64,000 nt of DNA from Isoetes taiwanensis (Eukaryota; Streptophyta; Lycopodiopsida; Isoetales; Isoetaceae): the NCBI GenBank assembly GCA_021234155.1, contig JAJEKV010000055.1, forward strand, positions 1,469,090-1,533,089. Reading direction: 5' to 3'. A program made the position numbers and the translations under genes. The stretch's first letter is position 1; each line of letters starts with the position of its first letter. Below the pieces are notes generated by a model, which did no database searches, was not told where the DNA came from, and saw nothing but the letters and a program-made list of their open reading frames with translations. This document shows positions 41,315 through 54,059 of this stretch, in pieces.

Positions 41315-43930
41315 TTGGATTTGTCTCACGTTCCAACTCTAAACTGCAAAAGTCCGCTTAACTTCTATCGAACGTAAGTGTAAGGTGGCACTAAAGTCCG
41401 CCAATGCTACCTACACGATCGGGAGCCAAGACCTGCCTAATGCCAATGAAGATTCAAGAACACCACACAATTCACTCAACATTGTCGGCCAAGTCGACTC
41501 TCAACAATGTAGCGACATCTATTGGTTGAGCAACAACCACGGATCCACTACAACTACCCGCAATCTCCCCAACTTCAACAAGAACTTATAAAATCAAAAT
41601 TCCTCTCAAAATTTCATCATTTACTATCCTACAACTATGTCCAAAGACTACGAAAGCACATTTTACAAAACTCAGATACCTCGTTAATGGGCCGCCATTA
41701 TCAACACCACTGCACACATATATAAGTGGGAAAGCTCCATATCGCCTTTTGGTGACATCAAGCTTGCAAATGGCCATATCATTTTACTCACAAGGAGTTA
41801 AGCACAACCAATACCTTCAATATTGAGATCTACAATTTACTATGAATCTTGGGTGGTTTGAGAGCAGGAGAAGATCCTAGAGATTATGAAATGTTAGTAG
41901 ACGCACCTTTTGACAAGCTAAAAGCATTCACCACCGGGCCAATATCAACTTGTTATCACAGATGGCAAGTTCACGTTAATTACATGGATCTGACCACGGC
42001 CGAAATATCAGAGATCACGCCAATCGACAAAGGACTCGGGAATAAGTTTGGTAACACCTACGCTATAAGCCAAGGGTTTGCCACTCACCTGGCCACCTAA
42101 TACAATCAACCATGGGAAGACATGGATATTGATAAAGGCATAGCAACGCTTGGTTGACCTATTTGATACCTTGTAACAACGCCAATTTGTTCCTTCCACA
42201 TGAGGAGACGGTGACTCCCAAAATTCCCTCCTGCTCAAGAAGACACCACACTAACTCCTAGTGGCACGCCACTATTTTTCTAAATTGGTCAACATGAACA
42301 TCCTCGTCGTACTGCAGGAGCCCCACACTGCTCGTGATGATCAAGTCATTCCACACATTCAAACTCCCTAGTAGATACATAATTGATATTGCACAAATCA
42401 ACTAATCCGATTGGCATGCACCACGCCAAAGATTCGTCAGAGCAAGCCATTGCGCTTATTCAAACGCTTCAAGCACATCTTTGCTTGGAGCTAAAAGACC
42501 CTCAGGTATCAAGACGTATTGGGACAACTCTATCTTCACTGCCGACATGCTGTAACCCATCTAAAGAACGATAAAAGCATCGCTTAACCCAAACTACCGC
42601 GGAAAAGGTTAAAGTCGGGGCTGACAAGCTTTTGACGCTGACTTATCTACAGGTCAAACATTCGCATTTTGGGTAAGTCCTATTGTTGCCCCAAACATAA
42701 TGGAAAATTCAAGGTTTAGGGATTATAGAAAACTCAACTGCCACCTGAAAGGGATCATTTCCCCTCCCCCTTCACTGACATCAAGTGTTGGAAGATGTAG
42801 CAAAGCCACCAGATGTACCCTTCATGGACGGTAAGCCCCATATAATCAAATATCCATTCGAGAAGAAGATCAACTAAAGACTACCTTCACTACTCCATGG
42901 GGTACCTTTGCTTACAAAGTCGCTCCTTTTGGATTGTCAAACTCACCATCCACATTTCAACGACATTATGCTTGTCGCTTTTCAAGAGTACATGCAAGTT
43001 CATCCTTTCCAAGCAAGTCTTTCGTGATGACTTTCCAATTTAACCACCTATGGAATCATTTGGTAAAACTTGAACTAGTTTTTCAACGCCTGATGAATCG
43101 AATTAGCCTCAACTTAAAGTGCACCTTCGTGGTCACCGTGTACTGACATGTCGCGGAGTCGACACGGTATTGTTGGACTCCAACCAAAATCAGTCGTATT
43201 ACCGTGAAAGCATATCCACCAAGGAACATCAAGGACACACGCTCTTTCTTTGGCAAAGTCACTTATGCCACCTTTTTATTCCGCATCTGGCAATCAATCA
43301 CATCCAATTCACAAACCGACCGAAATCCATACACATGGACTTGGACATCCGGATGTACATCGCTTTTTAAAGAACTCAAAAAGTCAAGCTCACGTAAGCC
43401 CCGTAAGGTACCACCACCTCAATGGGACAAACCATTCCATGTCCATGTTGATGTTTCGTGCTTTATGAATTGAGTCGTTTCTAGCTCAAGAGTATGCACC
43501 AAATCGTGACAAGCCTCGATACGCAGCCAGAAAACTCCAACTCCCGTCGAGCTTAACTATTCGCCATAAAGGGTATAAAGCCCCTGGCTTTATCTTTGTG
43601 TACAACGCCGACACTATCTTCTTGGTAGTCAAATTCGCTATGTGGGATCAATAAGCTCTTCTATATTTAATCAATAAGCCAAACCCCACGGGCCAATTGC
43701 TCGGATGGATATTGATATTGCAAGAGTTTGCCCTTTTGAAATTATTCCATGCCGGACGCCACACACCGCCCCCTTCACTATCTTCTTTCACGCGATACAC
43801 ACGATGATCCTCTAAGGAGTTCACAATATGCCCTTCCGATGCTCAACCGTTTCCCCGTCACCGCCAATGCCATTGGTACCACGACTATCAACGCTTTCCC
43901 TTACCGAGCACTCCCCGCCAAGTGACCCCA
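41315..43930 (+). pseudogene. pol: Ty3-B protease, RT and RNase H, second unit, degenerate
   Basis: Protease sequence is near 41720-41930 (GACATCAAGCTTGCAAATGG encodes DIKLANG; a later VDAPFDKLKAF replaces the usual VGRPFLRQAKSI). RT is at about 42370-43240 (KTTFTTPWG near 42870; SNSPSTFQR near 42937), RNase H near 43430-43810 (FHVHVDV at 43437; LLYLINK at 43655). All motifs are present but out of frame. Compared with unit 1, the damage is at the same kind of site but with different replacement bases. Confidence 0.7.
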
Positions 43931-45115
43931 CGCCTTCCGTAGAAGACAACTTCAGATAAACAACAACCCCTTCGCTGGCACGAGATTATAATGCATGGTT
44001 GCCGCCATCTCTATAAATGTGGCAAAGACAATGTGTCTCCGGAATCGCATGTGTTCTTCTTCCTCACTTAAGTCCCTCGACGAGTCAAACAAGCCCACGG
44101 CGAACCGGCAAAGGGTCATTTCAAATGAGACAACATGCTAGCGAACTCCTCCTCTGGTCGGGTACATCGCCCACGCCAAAGATGCTCACACACACACACC
44201 ATCGCAGATGTTTGTCGAGGCTTGTAGACCCATCGCCCGCGGACGCCCGGCCGTCACGCCAATAGCCACGCCTTTGCCAAATGGGGTATGGATTTTGTTG
44301 GTCCCATGGACCCACCCGCACCAACACTAGCACGCTACATTCTAGTCTGGACCATGTAAACCAAATGGGTCAAGCCGCAAAATTTACCGACAACACGTAC
44401 GCTAGTACAATTAAGGTTCTCACAAGAACATCATCACGCCGATTTGATGTCCCTTAGAATTAGTTAGTGATCGTGGAGTTCATTTCATCAATCACACTAT
44501 TGTCAACTCACTAACTATCTCAAGACATTCATCACGTAAAAAGCACGCCTTTACTATCCCCGTGGTAATGGCTTTTGGCTGAAAGCACAAACAAGGTGCT
44601 TATCCACATTCCAAGAAGATTTTAGATCCTACAAGAAAAGATTGGCAAGATAAGTTACCTACAGTTTTATGGGCTTACAATACAACATACAAAGCAGCAA
44701 CTGGTCAAACACCTTTCGACTTGGTGTATGGCCTACAGAGGTTTTATGCCTTTTTGAGTTCATTTTACCTCACCTCAAATTTCAGTTAGCAAATGTAACA
44801 TAATCCATCGCCACTTTTGCAAGAACGAAGCTTATCAACTGAACAACTGATGAACTTCAAGAGATGCTTTTCTTAGACTTCAACAAGGCAAACAACTACA
44901 AAACAATGGCATGACAAACACATCAAAACAAAACTTTTCAAATTACGATTTAGTTCTTCTTTTACCACTGAGATATCAACAACATCCCCGGCAAACTCAA
45001 GCCTGATGGTCGGACCATACAAAATTTCCAGATACCACATCCCGAGTTTTACAATTACAAGAATTGATGGCACCCATTCCTACATTAGTCAATGGATTTC
45101 ACTCAAGAAATTTCA
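43931..45115 (+). pseudogene. Ty3-B integrase, second unit, degenerate
   Basis: The counterpart of 17351-18590. GGTATGGATTTTGTTGGTCC (44285) encodes GMDFVG of the first Asp motif, GTGATCGTGGAGTTCA (44466) the SDRGVH motif, and CTGAAAGCACAAACAAGGTG (44579) the ESTNKV motif with the catalytic Glu. The GPY/F-like end is near 45000-45110. Single-base and CHG-site changes break the frame about every 100 bp. Confidence 0.7.
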
Positions 45116-47592
45116 AACCCCCGCCGCAAAGATCCTTAGTCAAGAACAAAATTTACAACAAGATACCACTTGTACAAATTCTATGAGAAACACTTTTCTA
45201 TTATGTACAAAATTGCCCTAAGGTTACATTCTCACGTGGGATTTTTCACCCGAAAAGTCCTAAACTAAACAAAAATTGGGAAAAACCCCTATCATGCCGC
45301 TATCACTCTTTACTGGGGCACCCACCCTGAGGATGAGAAGCCCCACAAATGCATCACTCCAGCCTAAACATCACCTCCCCTACGCATCGAAGCTTATCTC
45401 CTCGGGTTGACGCCGCTGTTTCCAACCAAGGATCCATAGGGATCCGGGCGACCTAATAGACGCCACGACGACGCCGTCCATCTTGCATGTAATCCGGGCC
45501 AAGGAAGCTCACCGGACCAAGTATCGTAGTTCTCCATCTTCATGAATTTTTGGTTCTTCCTCGAACCTAACTTCAATTTATAGGCTAATACCAACCCTAG
45601 TAAATGTTCATAATGTAAAGTCACCTCTACGATATTCCGTAATCATTCCCCACCATATTTTTGTACCCGCAAACTTTTCACTCTCTTTTTAATATTCTGA
45701 CAATCGCCAAAGCAGCTTAATACCGTCCGCCATTAAAGTTTTTATTTCTCCGCCAGAACTCTCTCACGATCTTGGTCCAAGGTCGCTCTCTTTGAGATTC
45801 TCAATCGTCACTCTAATAATGCTAATACTGAACGAGAACAAAGACACTTCGCGATGCCCAACTTGATACTTGAGTCCAAGGTCACGACTCTCTAAACCAC
45901 CTGCGTATCAAGGATGCTCACATCGCATCTCCAAGGCAAGTTAGACCAGCCTACCAGAACACATCAGCCGCAGATGCTCTTGAAATAAGCCGTGACTAAA
46001 ACGCACTTGCAAGCCAATTCCTACTTCCAAGCTCCTCCCTCGATTCCCCAACTTCTCCGGACAAGTCGACACGCGAAAGTCACTTGAATCGCAATTCGTG
46101 GGCCTCGAAAGCAACAAGATATCATTGCATTACAAAGATACGCCCGATAGTCGAAAGGTGCATGCAGATGAGGCGCGTAAGAAAAAGTATCGAATCCTAT
46201 CGCCTTTGCTTCTCGCTATTCCCCGACTATCCCCGGTTTCAGCTACTATGACTATGTGCAAGCAAGGAAAAACATTTTTCTTTATTCCTCGGCCGAGCAA
46301 CAAGGGTGATACCACAAGTCCCCCGGACCAGAAATACATCGAACGAAATTGGCCCCTTTGATGTTCAGTTCATCATCGAGGCACACTTTTGTGCTCTCGC
46401 CAATTTTGATATCCTACAAGCTGCGTATCTCACCATTTCATTTCGCCTAACCATAGCCCCCTGCTTATGTCATGCACTCTACTTTCTACCTGGCATTACA
46501 GCCATCGTGCTCATCCGATAAACGACCGAGAACTTTTTTTAAAGGAGATACAAAGCGTGCCAGGTTCTTTGACCAAGAAGAACAAGTACCAAGATACAAA
46601 AATTTCGCGAACCGTTACTCCTAATACATGCCTTTTTACGTAAAGAAGTGGAGCTATGGCTAGCTGAACTTGGCACGCCCTTCGTGACACTATACAACCT
46701 CAACAAGAACTGACTCGTACAATGAAATCTTACAATATTATGCTTCCTTTACGCCTACCATTTGAGCTGAAATTTAACGCCCTCCCCATGAGGGACCCTC
46801 AGACTGCAGGATGTTGACATGTACATTCCAAGGCATGGGAGACAACTCAAACAAATACCCGAGAAGATATTATTGGAATTCCAAGAATGATGCAGTGATG
46901 ACCGCACCAACCCCCAAACAACCGAAACACTAGCAAAGCTTTGATGCCCACCTCGACAAGGTCAATTCCCCAAAGATGGAGACAAGAATTGACTACCGCA
47001 AATGGTAAAAGAACATGCGCATTGACACCCACCTGCAATTGTACAGATAAACGTTGGGACCCATCGCCATCCGCAGACGCAAATGGCGGAGGATGAGACT
47101 TTGGACAACACCAACAACCGGATATACATGCCCAATGCGTTCGTGGAAGACTGCTTCGCACGCAATTTCGGTCTTGTAACCTTTCCTGCCAAGGCCAAAA
47201 CTTCAGCTTGATCCATCTGTGATTTCGCAAGCGTAATTCTCAGGTAAAGACTCATGACCATACCTCCGTAGTATGCAACGCTAGTGCTGCATCCATTTTT
47301 TGTAACCCCAATGCAAATGCCGGAAAGTTCGGGTTGGACCTTGTCTTATACATGGAGATCACAAATCTTCCATCCGGAGATCCACGCCACCGAGAACATG
47401 ATTTCAAGGCTTTCATAGGAGCAACAATGTTTGGCATCCGTGACTCAAGCAACTGAAAAGAGACTAACAACACTCGAATACAAGTAAGTCGGTGCCTCCT
47501 CATCTCTATATTCAAGATCGAAAAGATGAACGAGGATTCCCACCCCTCGAATTCATGCCCCTTTCTAGCCAATAAGTGTAGTTTGGTAGGGG
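45116..47592 (+). other. Ty3-B 3' region, second unit
   Basis: Matches 18591-21068. The frame at 46098-46361 reads MTMCKQGKTFFFIPRPSNKG, then DTTSPPDQKYIERNWPL, a clearer version of the unit 1 reading near 19735-19840. The minus-strand frame at 45394-45624 supports the antisense ORF listed for unit 1. No known domain is recognised. Confidence 0.55.
45394..45624 (-). CDS. Possible antisense ORF of Ty3-B, second unit
   Basis: A 76-codon minus frame containing LGLVLAYKLKLGSRKNQK, KFMKMENYDTWSGE and RPDPYGSLVG. The first two blocks match the unit 1 frame at 18956-19165 (LVLAINWKLGDDPEE, KFMKMENS), and the last matches unit 1 sequence in another frame. This supports one longer antisense frame broken differently in each copy. 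Confidence 0.4.
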   Translation of the reverse strand: MTLHYEHLLGLVLAYKLKLGSRKNQKFMKMENYDTWSGELPWPGLHARWTASSWRLLGRPDPYGSLVGNSGVNPRR

Positions 47593-48229
47593 GGTGCCCT
47601 GCGGCCCCGCGCATTACCACATGTCTATACTTGCCGCATGAGGGCGGTGGTAGGCCCCATCGCCACCTGCAGTCCGGGTCAAGAAGAGGGATCCAATAAG
47701 GAGCCACCTGCCGGGTCAAAGCTCCTCCAAGAAGCGAAGACCCAAAGGTAGGACCCACAAGGCCACTACTTGTCTCATAGCACCTACCGCCGACAAAATT
47801 TTGATTCCTGCTCGAAAGTGCCCAAGTAGTGGAGCACGCTTGTCAGCGAGGAGGATCGATTCAGGCCCTCGTGAGGGCCACCCGTGTTCCTATATATTGT
47901 AGCATTTTTGCTCCTTCTAAAAGAAGGGGTTCATAGTGTTCTTTGTGTCACTACAGAGCGCATATGCCGGTCGCCACAGCGCTTTTGAGCCTTCATTGTA
48001 CACTTTGTTTTGATCAATGGATTGCCGTCGCGGTTCCCACAAGTGTCTTGTGTGTTTCATTGTGTATTGCAATTGCTGTTTTATCTGAGTTTTTCTTGTT
48101 CTTCCTCTCAGAAGCAAAAATCCCTACGCGGACAAGAGTGCCTTTTTCCTCGTGATTTACCCTCGCGGACTTCAAGGATCTCACGTAGATCCGGCCCCTC
48201 AAAGCGCATCCCGAGCCCGACCCCAAACA
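47593..48229 (+). repeat. 3' LTR of Ty3-B, second unit
   Basis: It begins where TGTTAGCC is expected but reads TGCCCTGCGGCC. The body matches 21079-21682 (CCTATATATTGTAGCATTTT at about 47891) and it ends CCCCAAACA. CCTTA follows at 48230-48234. Confidence 0.8.
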
Positions 48230-50697
48230 CCTTACAGACATAGATGTCACCTCGCCCGGGCCCTTCTTATCAAGCAAACATGCACGCCACCAATATTGCA
48301 AAAGTCCCACCTACACTTTCGTGAAAGTTTCGTGGGGGAAATTGCTTGGGTATTCTATCAAGAACACCCATATCAATAAGCCGTTCTATAATATGGTGAT
48401 CACAAATGCATCCGCTTCCACTCACCATATTGATTGGCCACATCCGCTTGTTCTACCGGCCCTTCATGAAGTAGACCGCATTAGGGCTGCCCCCTCCTCC
48501 CGCCCTTTAGTTAAGTGGCCATCTTCTTCAAGCTCTCATCCGCCATTATCTTCCCCCCGCTCCTACGCCCCTTCCATTTCATGCCACCACCAAATAATCT
48601 CTACATTCACTTCCCCTGCACCAACAGTCGCCTCTTCATTACCATATTCTCCACAATGTTCCACACAAATACTACGATGTTACCGCTTCTTCCACAGAAG
48701 TGGCCACGCCCTCCCACTTTCGCCATGTCTCTTCGATCAAACACGGCTACAATAGGGTTCCCCCGGTGACCTCCACATCCCTCGCCAGCCTTTCAGATTA
48801 ATACCAGGAGGATGTTCAAGCCGGGCCGCTCAAGTTCCAAGAATCCCGTGAAGTTCTCATGAATAGGTTCGCCGCATCCTTGGAGGCCTCGGATGCGCCT
48901 CAAAGGGACCTTCGCTGCCAACACACAGTTCACACTGGAGGACAAACTTTCAAGAAAAGCACGAAGGCTCAAGTAGGCCCGCGGAGGATCTCAAGACCGC
49001 ACAAGGAGAGACTCTTGGTTGACAAGGATAAAGATATTGCTAAGCTTGACATCGCCAGATACAGAGCTGACTTACACCACTCAAGCTCCATGACATATTA
49101 CTGCTAGGCAGACGCTTCAAATAGCCTCTTTAGAAGTTCAAATTTTCCACGCCGCACTTTCGGGGCTTCCAAGATCAGCTTACGGAGGCTAAGAAACAAG
49201 ATCATTGATGATGCGTAGATTGCCACGCCGACTCCATACTCGGCAATCCTCTTCACATGGCACGCCTTCATAAACGGGTCCGCGGAATGGCCTCGGCCCA
49301 AAGAAGTCGCTTCAATCCGGTTAGAAGCCCAAAATAAACAGGAGGGATATATAGATATTGCTACCAACATCCCCGTGGACTTCTCCACCTTCCGCCTTAT
49401 CTCGACTATGTGGTGGCCCGACGGCACCTTTTCCTTCAAGTGGGTACGCCGCAAATGGCCGTTCATCAATGTACTACTCCGCTAGCGGATTTTCTACGAT
49501 CCGGCCTGATCTTTCGTGGAAGACAAGGGTTTATTTTGTGCCCTCTTAGTCTTTGATCAACTCCCCCGGAAGATCCCGATTTGGTCATCTTCCGAGTTGT
49601 TCAGCCCATGGCTTATGTTTTCCATGACTTCTACCCCGCTGATATACATGATAAATTCCAAGATGAGGCCCATCGTGGTTTTTCGAGGCAACCCCATGCC
49701 GCTTGGTTGTTATTGCCAACCAACCCGTATTTCAAGATAATGATCACCCCGTGCTTTGAACGATGTAGGTCGAAATATTGGAACGATACGGAGAAATTCG
49801 CAAGATCCCGGAGGATCTCAAGTTTGCCCAAATTTATATGCAACACTTGGGAGGCTAAATCAATTATGCGGGCTTCGAAAGTAAAGACCATCCCAACGGC
49901 CGCTATTAATCCTCCCGCCTATACCCTCGGGCCGGCCCGTGAGTGGGGACCATTGGTGTCGTGGTTTCTGATCGTGATCTTGTTCGAATTAGGACATGGT
50001 TGAAGAACCCACCCACCGCATGGCTCCTCTCCCATATGCTTCCTTAGGCCCCCTCCACCACGGTTTCTTTCTTCAATGGCGCCTTTCCTTTGGACGGCTA
50101 AGGTCTTGATGGCCACGCCGGGTGGACTCGCCCAGATCTCTCGACGGACTCCTGTGGGGATCCCCGCTTTTGTCGACGCCCCCATTGGGAGGATGGTGCC
50201 ACCTTGACACACCACCAAAATTGATCTATATTGCTAATGAGCTGGTTGGCAACGGCCCGCTGATGCTCTTCATGGCCTTGATACCTTCTTTTCGCACGCC
50301 GCCACCTCACCGCACTTTTCAGCCACCGGCCAAGTCGGGCCAGGTTGCCTCAAATGCATCCCGTAAGCTCCTTAAATCGGGCAAATAGCCCCCATCTTTA
50401 ATGCGAACCCGAATGTTACCACTGCTGTTTCGGGCCTCGCACCGCCTTCTCATGGAGTGCGCGCCGCTCTTCCGAAGCACATGCTGCCCCGAAGACATGG
50501 CGCTGCCCTAAATTCCTCATTGATGCGTGATCCTCGCCTTTGGGCTCAACACTTTGATGCTCTTCAAACACGCCAGACCTCATGGTACTTACCATAATGG
50601 CGCCGCCCTCATTCCCCCGGAGGATCACTTTCAAACCGGCCGCTTCCCCCCGGAACACTTCCTCCTTTTCTTCACTGAAAATGTCGCTTGGTGGGAG
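48230..50697 (+). other. Ty3-A 3' region, second unit
   Basis: Matches 21683-24191. Blocks include NTHINKPFYNMVIT (about 48364), VLMNRFAASLEASDAPQRDL (about 48853), LVDKDKDIAKLDI (about 49016) and FHDFY..DIHDKFQDEAHRGF (about 49620). The LASLEASDAPQRDL reading suggests a helical segment. This copy reads better than unit 1 between 48850 and 49070 and around 49600-49740. PPT TGGTGGGAG is at 50689-50697. Confidence 0.55.
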
Positions 50698-51211
50698 TGT
50701 TAGTCCCAGGCCTCCCGGTACAGGACTATTCATGCATAAGGACGGACCAAGTCAAGGCTAAGGATCCACAACCGTGCACGGGGTCACGTCCCAAGGTCCA
50801 AATAGAAGACCAAGCGCACCACGCCAGACAAAGACCACGTCAAGCGCCAAGAGGAGGCGCGCCAGACAAGGACGGCCCGCCACCGCCGAAGGCCGGGCCA
50901 AGATTTCGTGCACTTCAAGAGGCACCGCCAAGATTCCCTCAAGAATCGCTTCCTTCCGTGAGTCGGGCACCGAAATCAGTCCGAGTGTCTATATTGGGCC
51001 AAAGGCCATTGTACTATATATATGAGTAGAGCTAGCACATGAGTTTTTATGTGAGTTTGAGTCTTGTCTCTTTCTTCGCTTTTCTCTCGACATATGAGCT
51101 CATGTATCTTCATTGACATCAAAGAAGTTGTTCTCATTATTGTGATCTCATTGTTTTTTGCTGTTTTTTTTTGTCGCCTTGCGTGAGTTCCCTAAACCCG
51201 CACCCCAAACA
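50698..51211 (+). repeat. 3' LTR of Ty3-A, second unit
   Basis: 514 bp, TGTTAGTCCCAGG to CACCCCAAACA, with CTATATATATGAGTAGAGC at about 51013. The LINE ORF1 piece resumes after GCAAAGAATAAGCCAG. Beginning and end are cleaner than in unit 1 and were used to set the LTR borders there. Confidence 0.8.
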
Positions 51212-52140
51212 GCAAAGAATAAGCCAGATTAATGTTGTTGATAATGCTATTGGCATATCAAATGAAGATGCTATAGAAAATTCAAATTTCATGGTCAACT
51301 CGAATGGAGAACCTGATCATGCTAAAGAGAACTCTAATAATTTGGTTTGTTCTAATTCCTTTAATGTTCTGCTAATATTTCTGAAAAGGTAACAGATTCC
51401 ATTGCAGTTAATGAAGCAGCAATTCAACCTTCTGCCCCTCCTATGCCCTTGCATATTCCTTGTCAAATTGACCTTCTTTCTGAGCCTCTAAACTTTGACC
51501 ATGGGAAAATCCTTACCAATGACTTAATCGACCTCTCTTCTCCCATAGATTTCATACCCCACAGGCACAGTATGGATAGTATTTAGTGTGATCTTATAAA
51601 TCAGTTGGCTAGTCTACAGGAAGGCTTAACTCAAAAGATAGATCATATAAGAAAGGACAGTAACAGCTCCGATGAGTTAGCAGAATTGGATTGTGAATTT
51701 GTCTTGGATACTCCAGAGAGAATCTGTAATAGTGATGTGCTGAAGGACATTGCAAATGTGAGTCTTCCTATTGCAAGGCAAGTTTTCACTCCCAATCCTA
51801 TTATGAATAAAGCAATTGATAACTCTACTATGGTTAATAAGGAGCTAAATGTTAATAATTTATTTATGTTTGTCCCTGGAGGACATGACTTTTCTTATGA
51901 TGAAGTTATTTTGAATGTGCCATCTATTCCCGATTCTTCTTTGCCGATAAAGAAAATTGGGATGGTGACCTCTATCTTCTTAAACCCTCCTCTCATATCT
52001 TCATAAAAAAGGTTGAGGGTAGAGGTAATATCATTTACTTCCGTATAGGTGGTCGCATATGGTGATACACGCTTGCTAACCTTTTTGAATATACGATGGG
52101 TCCCCAACGCCTCGAAAAGCCCCATCGGAAGGACAAGCAA
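51212..52140 (+). pseudogene. LINE-alpha ORF1, C-terminal piece, second unit
   Basis: Matches 24697-25683. A frame at 51171-51392 reads INVVDNAIGISNEDAIEN, and the 133-codon frame at 51605-52006 repeats the unit 1 protein from MASLQEGLTQ to EVILNVPSIPD. A one-codon loss at NVSLPIARQ (unit 1 NVESSPIARQ) and a frameshift near 51940 separate the copies. No domain is recognised. Confidence 0.5.
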
Positions 52141-52818
52141 GCTTAGTGGTTCTCACACGGGTGTGCAAAAGTAAAACAACGGCATACGGACAAAAGAAAG
52201 ATCACAAGGCACTTAAGTCGCAATCAGATGTCGCTTCTTCGCAAGCTCGGGATGCGATGCTCGACGCATGTTGTTGGGCACACTATCGCCAAAGAAGTCA
52301 ATCCTAGGTTTCGCGAGAGGCCCATACCAGCATTTGTACACCCACCCGCCCATGAAGAAGCGCAGACTTATAGCTTCCATTCGCATGGGTGCACATCCCC
52401 ATTGCATGACGCTAGGGCTCAGAACCACGGTGAGCAAAGGCTTTGTCGGGTTGTTGCCACCGTGGCGCCATTGAGGATGAATGTCATGCCTCCGTGATCT
52501 GCCCAAATAAGCTTTGCCTATATCCGAGCTGTGGATGTTCGATGAGTGCCCGCCAACCAAGGCATGAGTTATTGAATACGGGCGGCCGCTGGTTTAGTTG
52601 GGGTCATACCTCCGAGGTTATGGATGCACCTGACCGCTTGTATCCTCCCGGACGGTATTGAACTATCCTATACAATTGTATAAAGATAAAGATACTTATT
52701 ACCTAAGGTTTTTCCCTCAAAACCCTTCGAGCGGGTTTTTAATCCCGCCGCACACGCTTTGTCGCTTCTCTCTTTGTTTGGGTCCCATAGGCCAGCCTTT
52801 CGTGGACGCTAAAAAATC
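52141..52818 (+). other. LINE-alpha inter-ORF region, second unit
   Basis: Matches 25684-26320 with numerous short replacements. No stable frame is shared between the copies. It leads into the ATTCT tract. Confidence 0.5.
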
Positions 52819-52819
52819 T

Positions 52820-52919
52820 ATTCTATTCTATTCTATTCTATTCTATTCTATTCTATTCTATTCTATTCTATTCTATTCTATTCTATTCTATTCTATTCTA
52901 TTCTATTCTATTCTATTCT
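52820..52919 (+). repeat. (TTCTA)20 microsatellite, second unit
   Basis: About twenty perfect units end two bases before ATG 52922. Unit count agrees with unit 1 (26321-26420) as far as can be counted by eye. Confidence 0.95.
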
Positions 52920-52921
52920 TA

Positions 52922-53845
52922 ATGAAAATTCTCTCCTGAAATCTTAGAGCTATTAAAGGTGCCCTTAAAAGAAGAAGAGCGATCTCACAGATAAAAATCT
53001 ATAATGCTGACATTATTATGCTTCAAGAATTTAGATTGCTTTCTTTTGAAAGTGCTAATCCGCCGATTGATTTATTCCGTAGTTCCTCTATTTGGATCGA
53101 GGCAAATGGAACCTCTGGTGGCCTTTGCATTATTTGGAAATCTATCTCTCATAAATATCTTTACAATAGTCCTAGCAGAATGTGGCAAGCTGTCATTTTT
53201 GAGATAAATAATATCTCCTTTGTGCTAATCAATATTTATGCTTCTACTAGTTCTGCTGCTAGAAGTGTTCTATGGGCTGAAATTCAAGGATGGATTTCTT
53301 TGCAAAATACTTCTGACTGGATAATTGGTGGAGATTTCAACAATACTCCTAATTGGGATCAAAAGCTTGGTAACAAATTGAATATGAATTCCTCTGAGAG
53401 ATCAATTGGGATTCCGTTCTTTCTAATCATTGTCTCCACTTGGTATCTTCTTCGAATGCCAAATTTACCTGGTCAAATAAGAGATTTGGTCAGGATAGAG
53501 TCTTTTGTTCCTTGACAGATTCTACTTATCTAATCCTAATAGTGCCTTTTGGGATGACTGCTATGTCTCGAGTGATGAATCAACCTCTATTTCGGATCAC
53601 TAGCCTCAGTTTTTTATTTTTGCAGCTATCATTAACGCCCCAAGATCTACCAATACTCCCTTTAAATTTAATTGTTCTCTTCTTCGCTCAACCTCTTTTT
53701 GTGATGAATTCAAAAAGTTCTACTTGGATCTCCCAAGAGTTCAAATTAGAAATTCAATGGAAGGTTTTTATGCTAACATCAAAGCTACAAAGCATTGGAT
53801 CAAAGGTTGGTCAAAAGCTAAGAACCAAGCTAAGGTGAATGGAAA
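52922..53845 (+). pseudogene. LINE-alpha ORF2 endonuclease domain, second unit
   Basis: MKILS, TGA, NLRAIKGALKRR, then QIKIYNADIIMLQEFRLLSF. The MLQE motif carries the catalytic Glu. The 165-codon frame 53018-53515 covers WIEANGTSGGLCIIWKS, VLINIYASTSS and IIGGDFNNTPNWDQKL. Compared with unit 1 the reading is longer and cleaner, yet the TGA at codon 6 is shared. The downstream frame (53440-53838) is the linker towards RT, cut by LINE-beta at 53846. Confidence 0.82.
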
Positions 53846-54059
53846 GAAGTGAAGTGAAGTGAAGTGAATTGTATTATTTCGTCTTGTCAGACCATCAGGC
53901 CTATAAGACCGAGTATAAGCTTAATACATCAAAAGTCAAATATGTCATCATCAGGCAAAAACTCATCATCGAGTATTTCGCCATCACTCTCCTCTATCTC
54001 ATCTCCACTAGTTTCAATAACATGTTTAATTGCTACCTCCCTTAGTTCTATCAGGGCTT

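Larger units (their letters stand above)
41315..48229 (+). mobile_element. Ty3-B, second unit: 3' part only
   Basis: It starts in the gag-pol linker and contains damaged protease, RT, RNase H, integrase, 3' region and 3' LTR, with no 5' LTR, primer site or gag. The left end is the duplication junction, not an element end. The right end is the 3' LTR with CCTTA after it. Confidence 0.8.

Noticed and set aside
44190-44205. CA-repeat at 44190 as a microsatellite feature
   Set aside because: About eight units within a damaged integrase region; unit 1 reads ACAAATACACC at the same place, so it is probably a consensus error.
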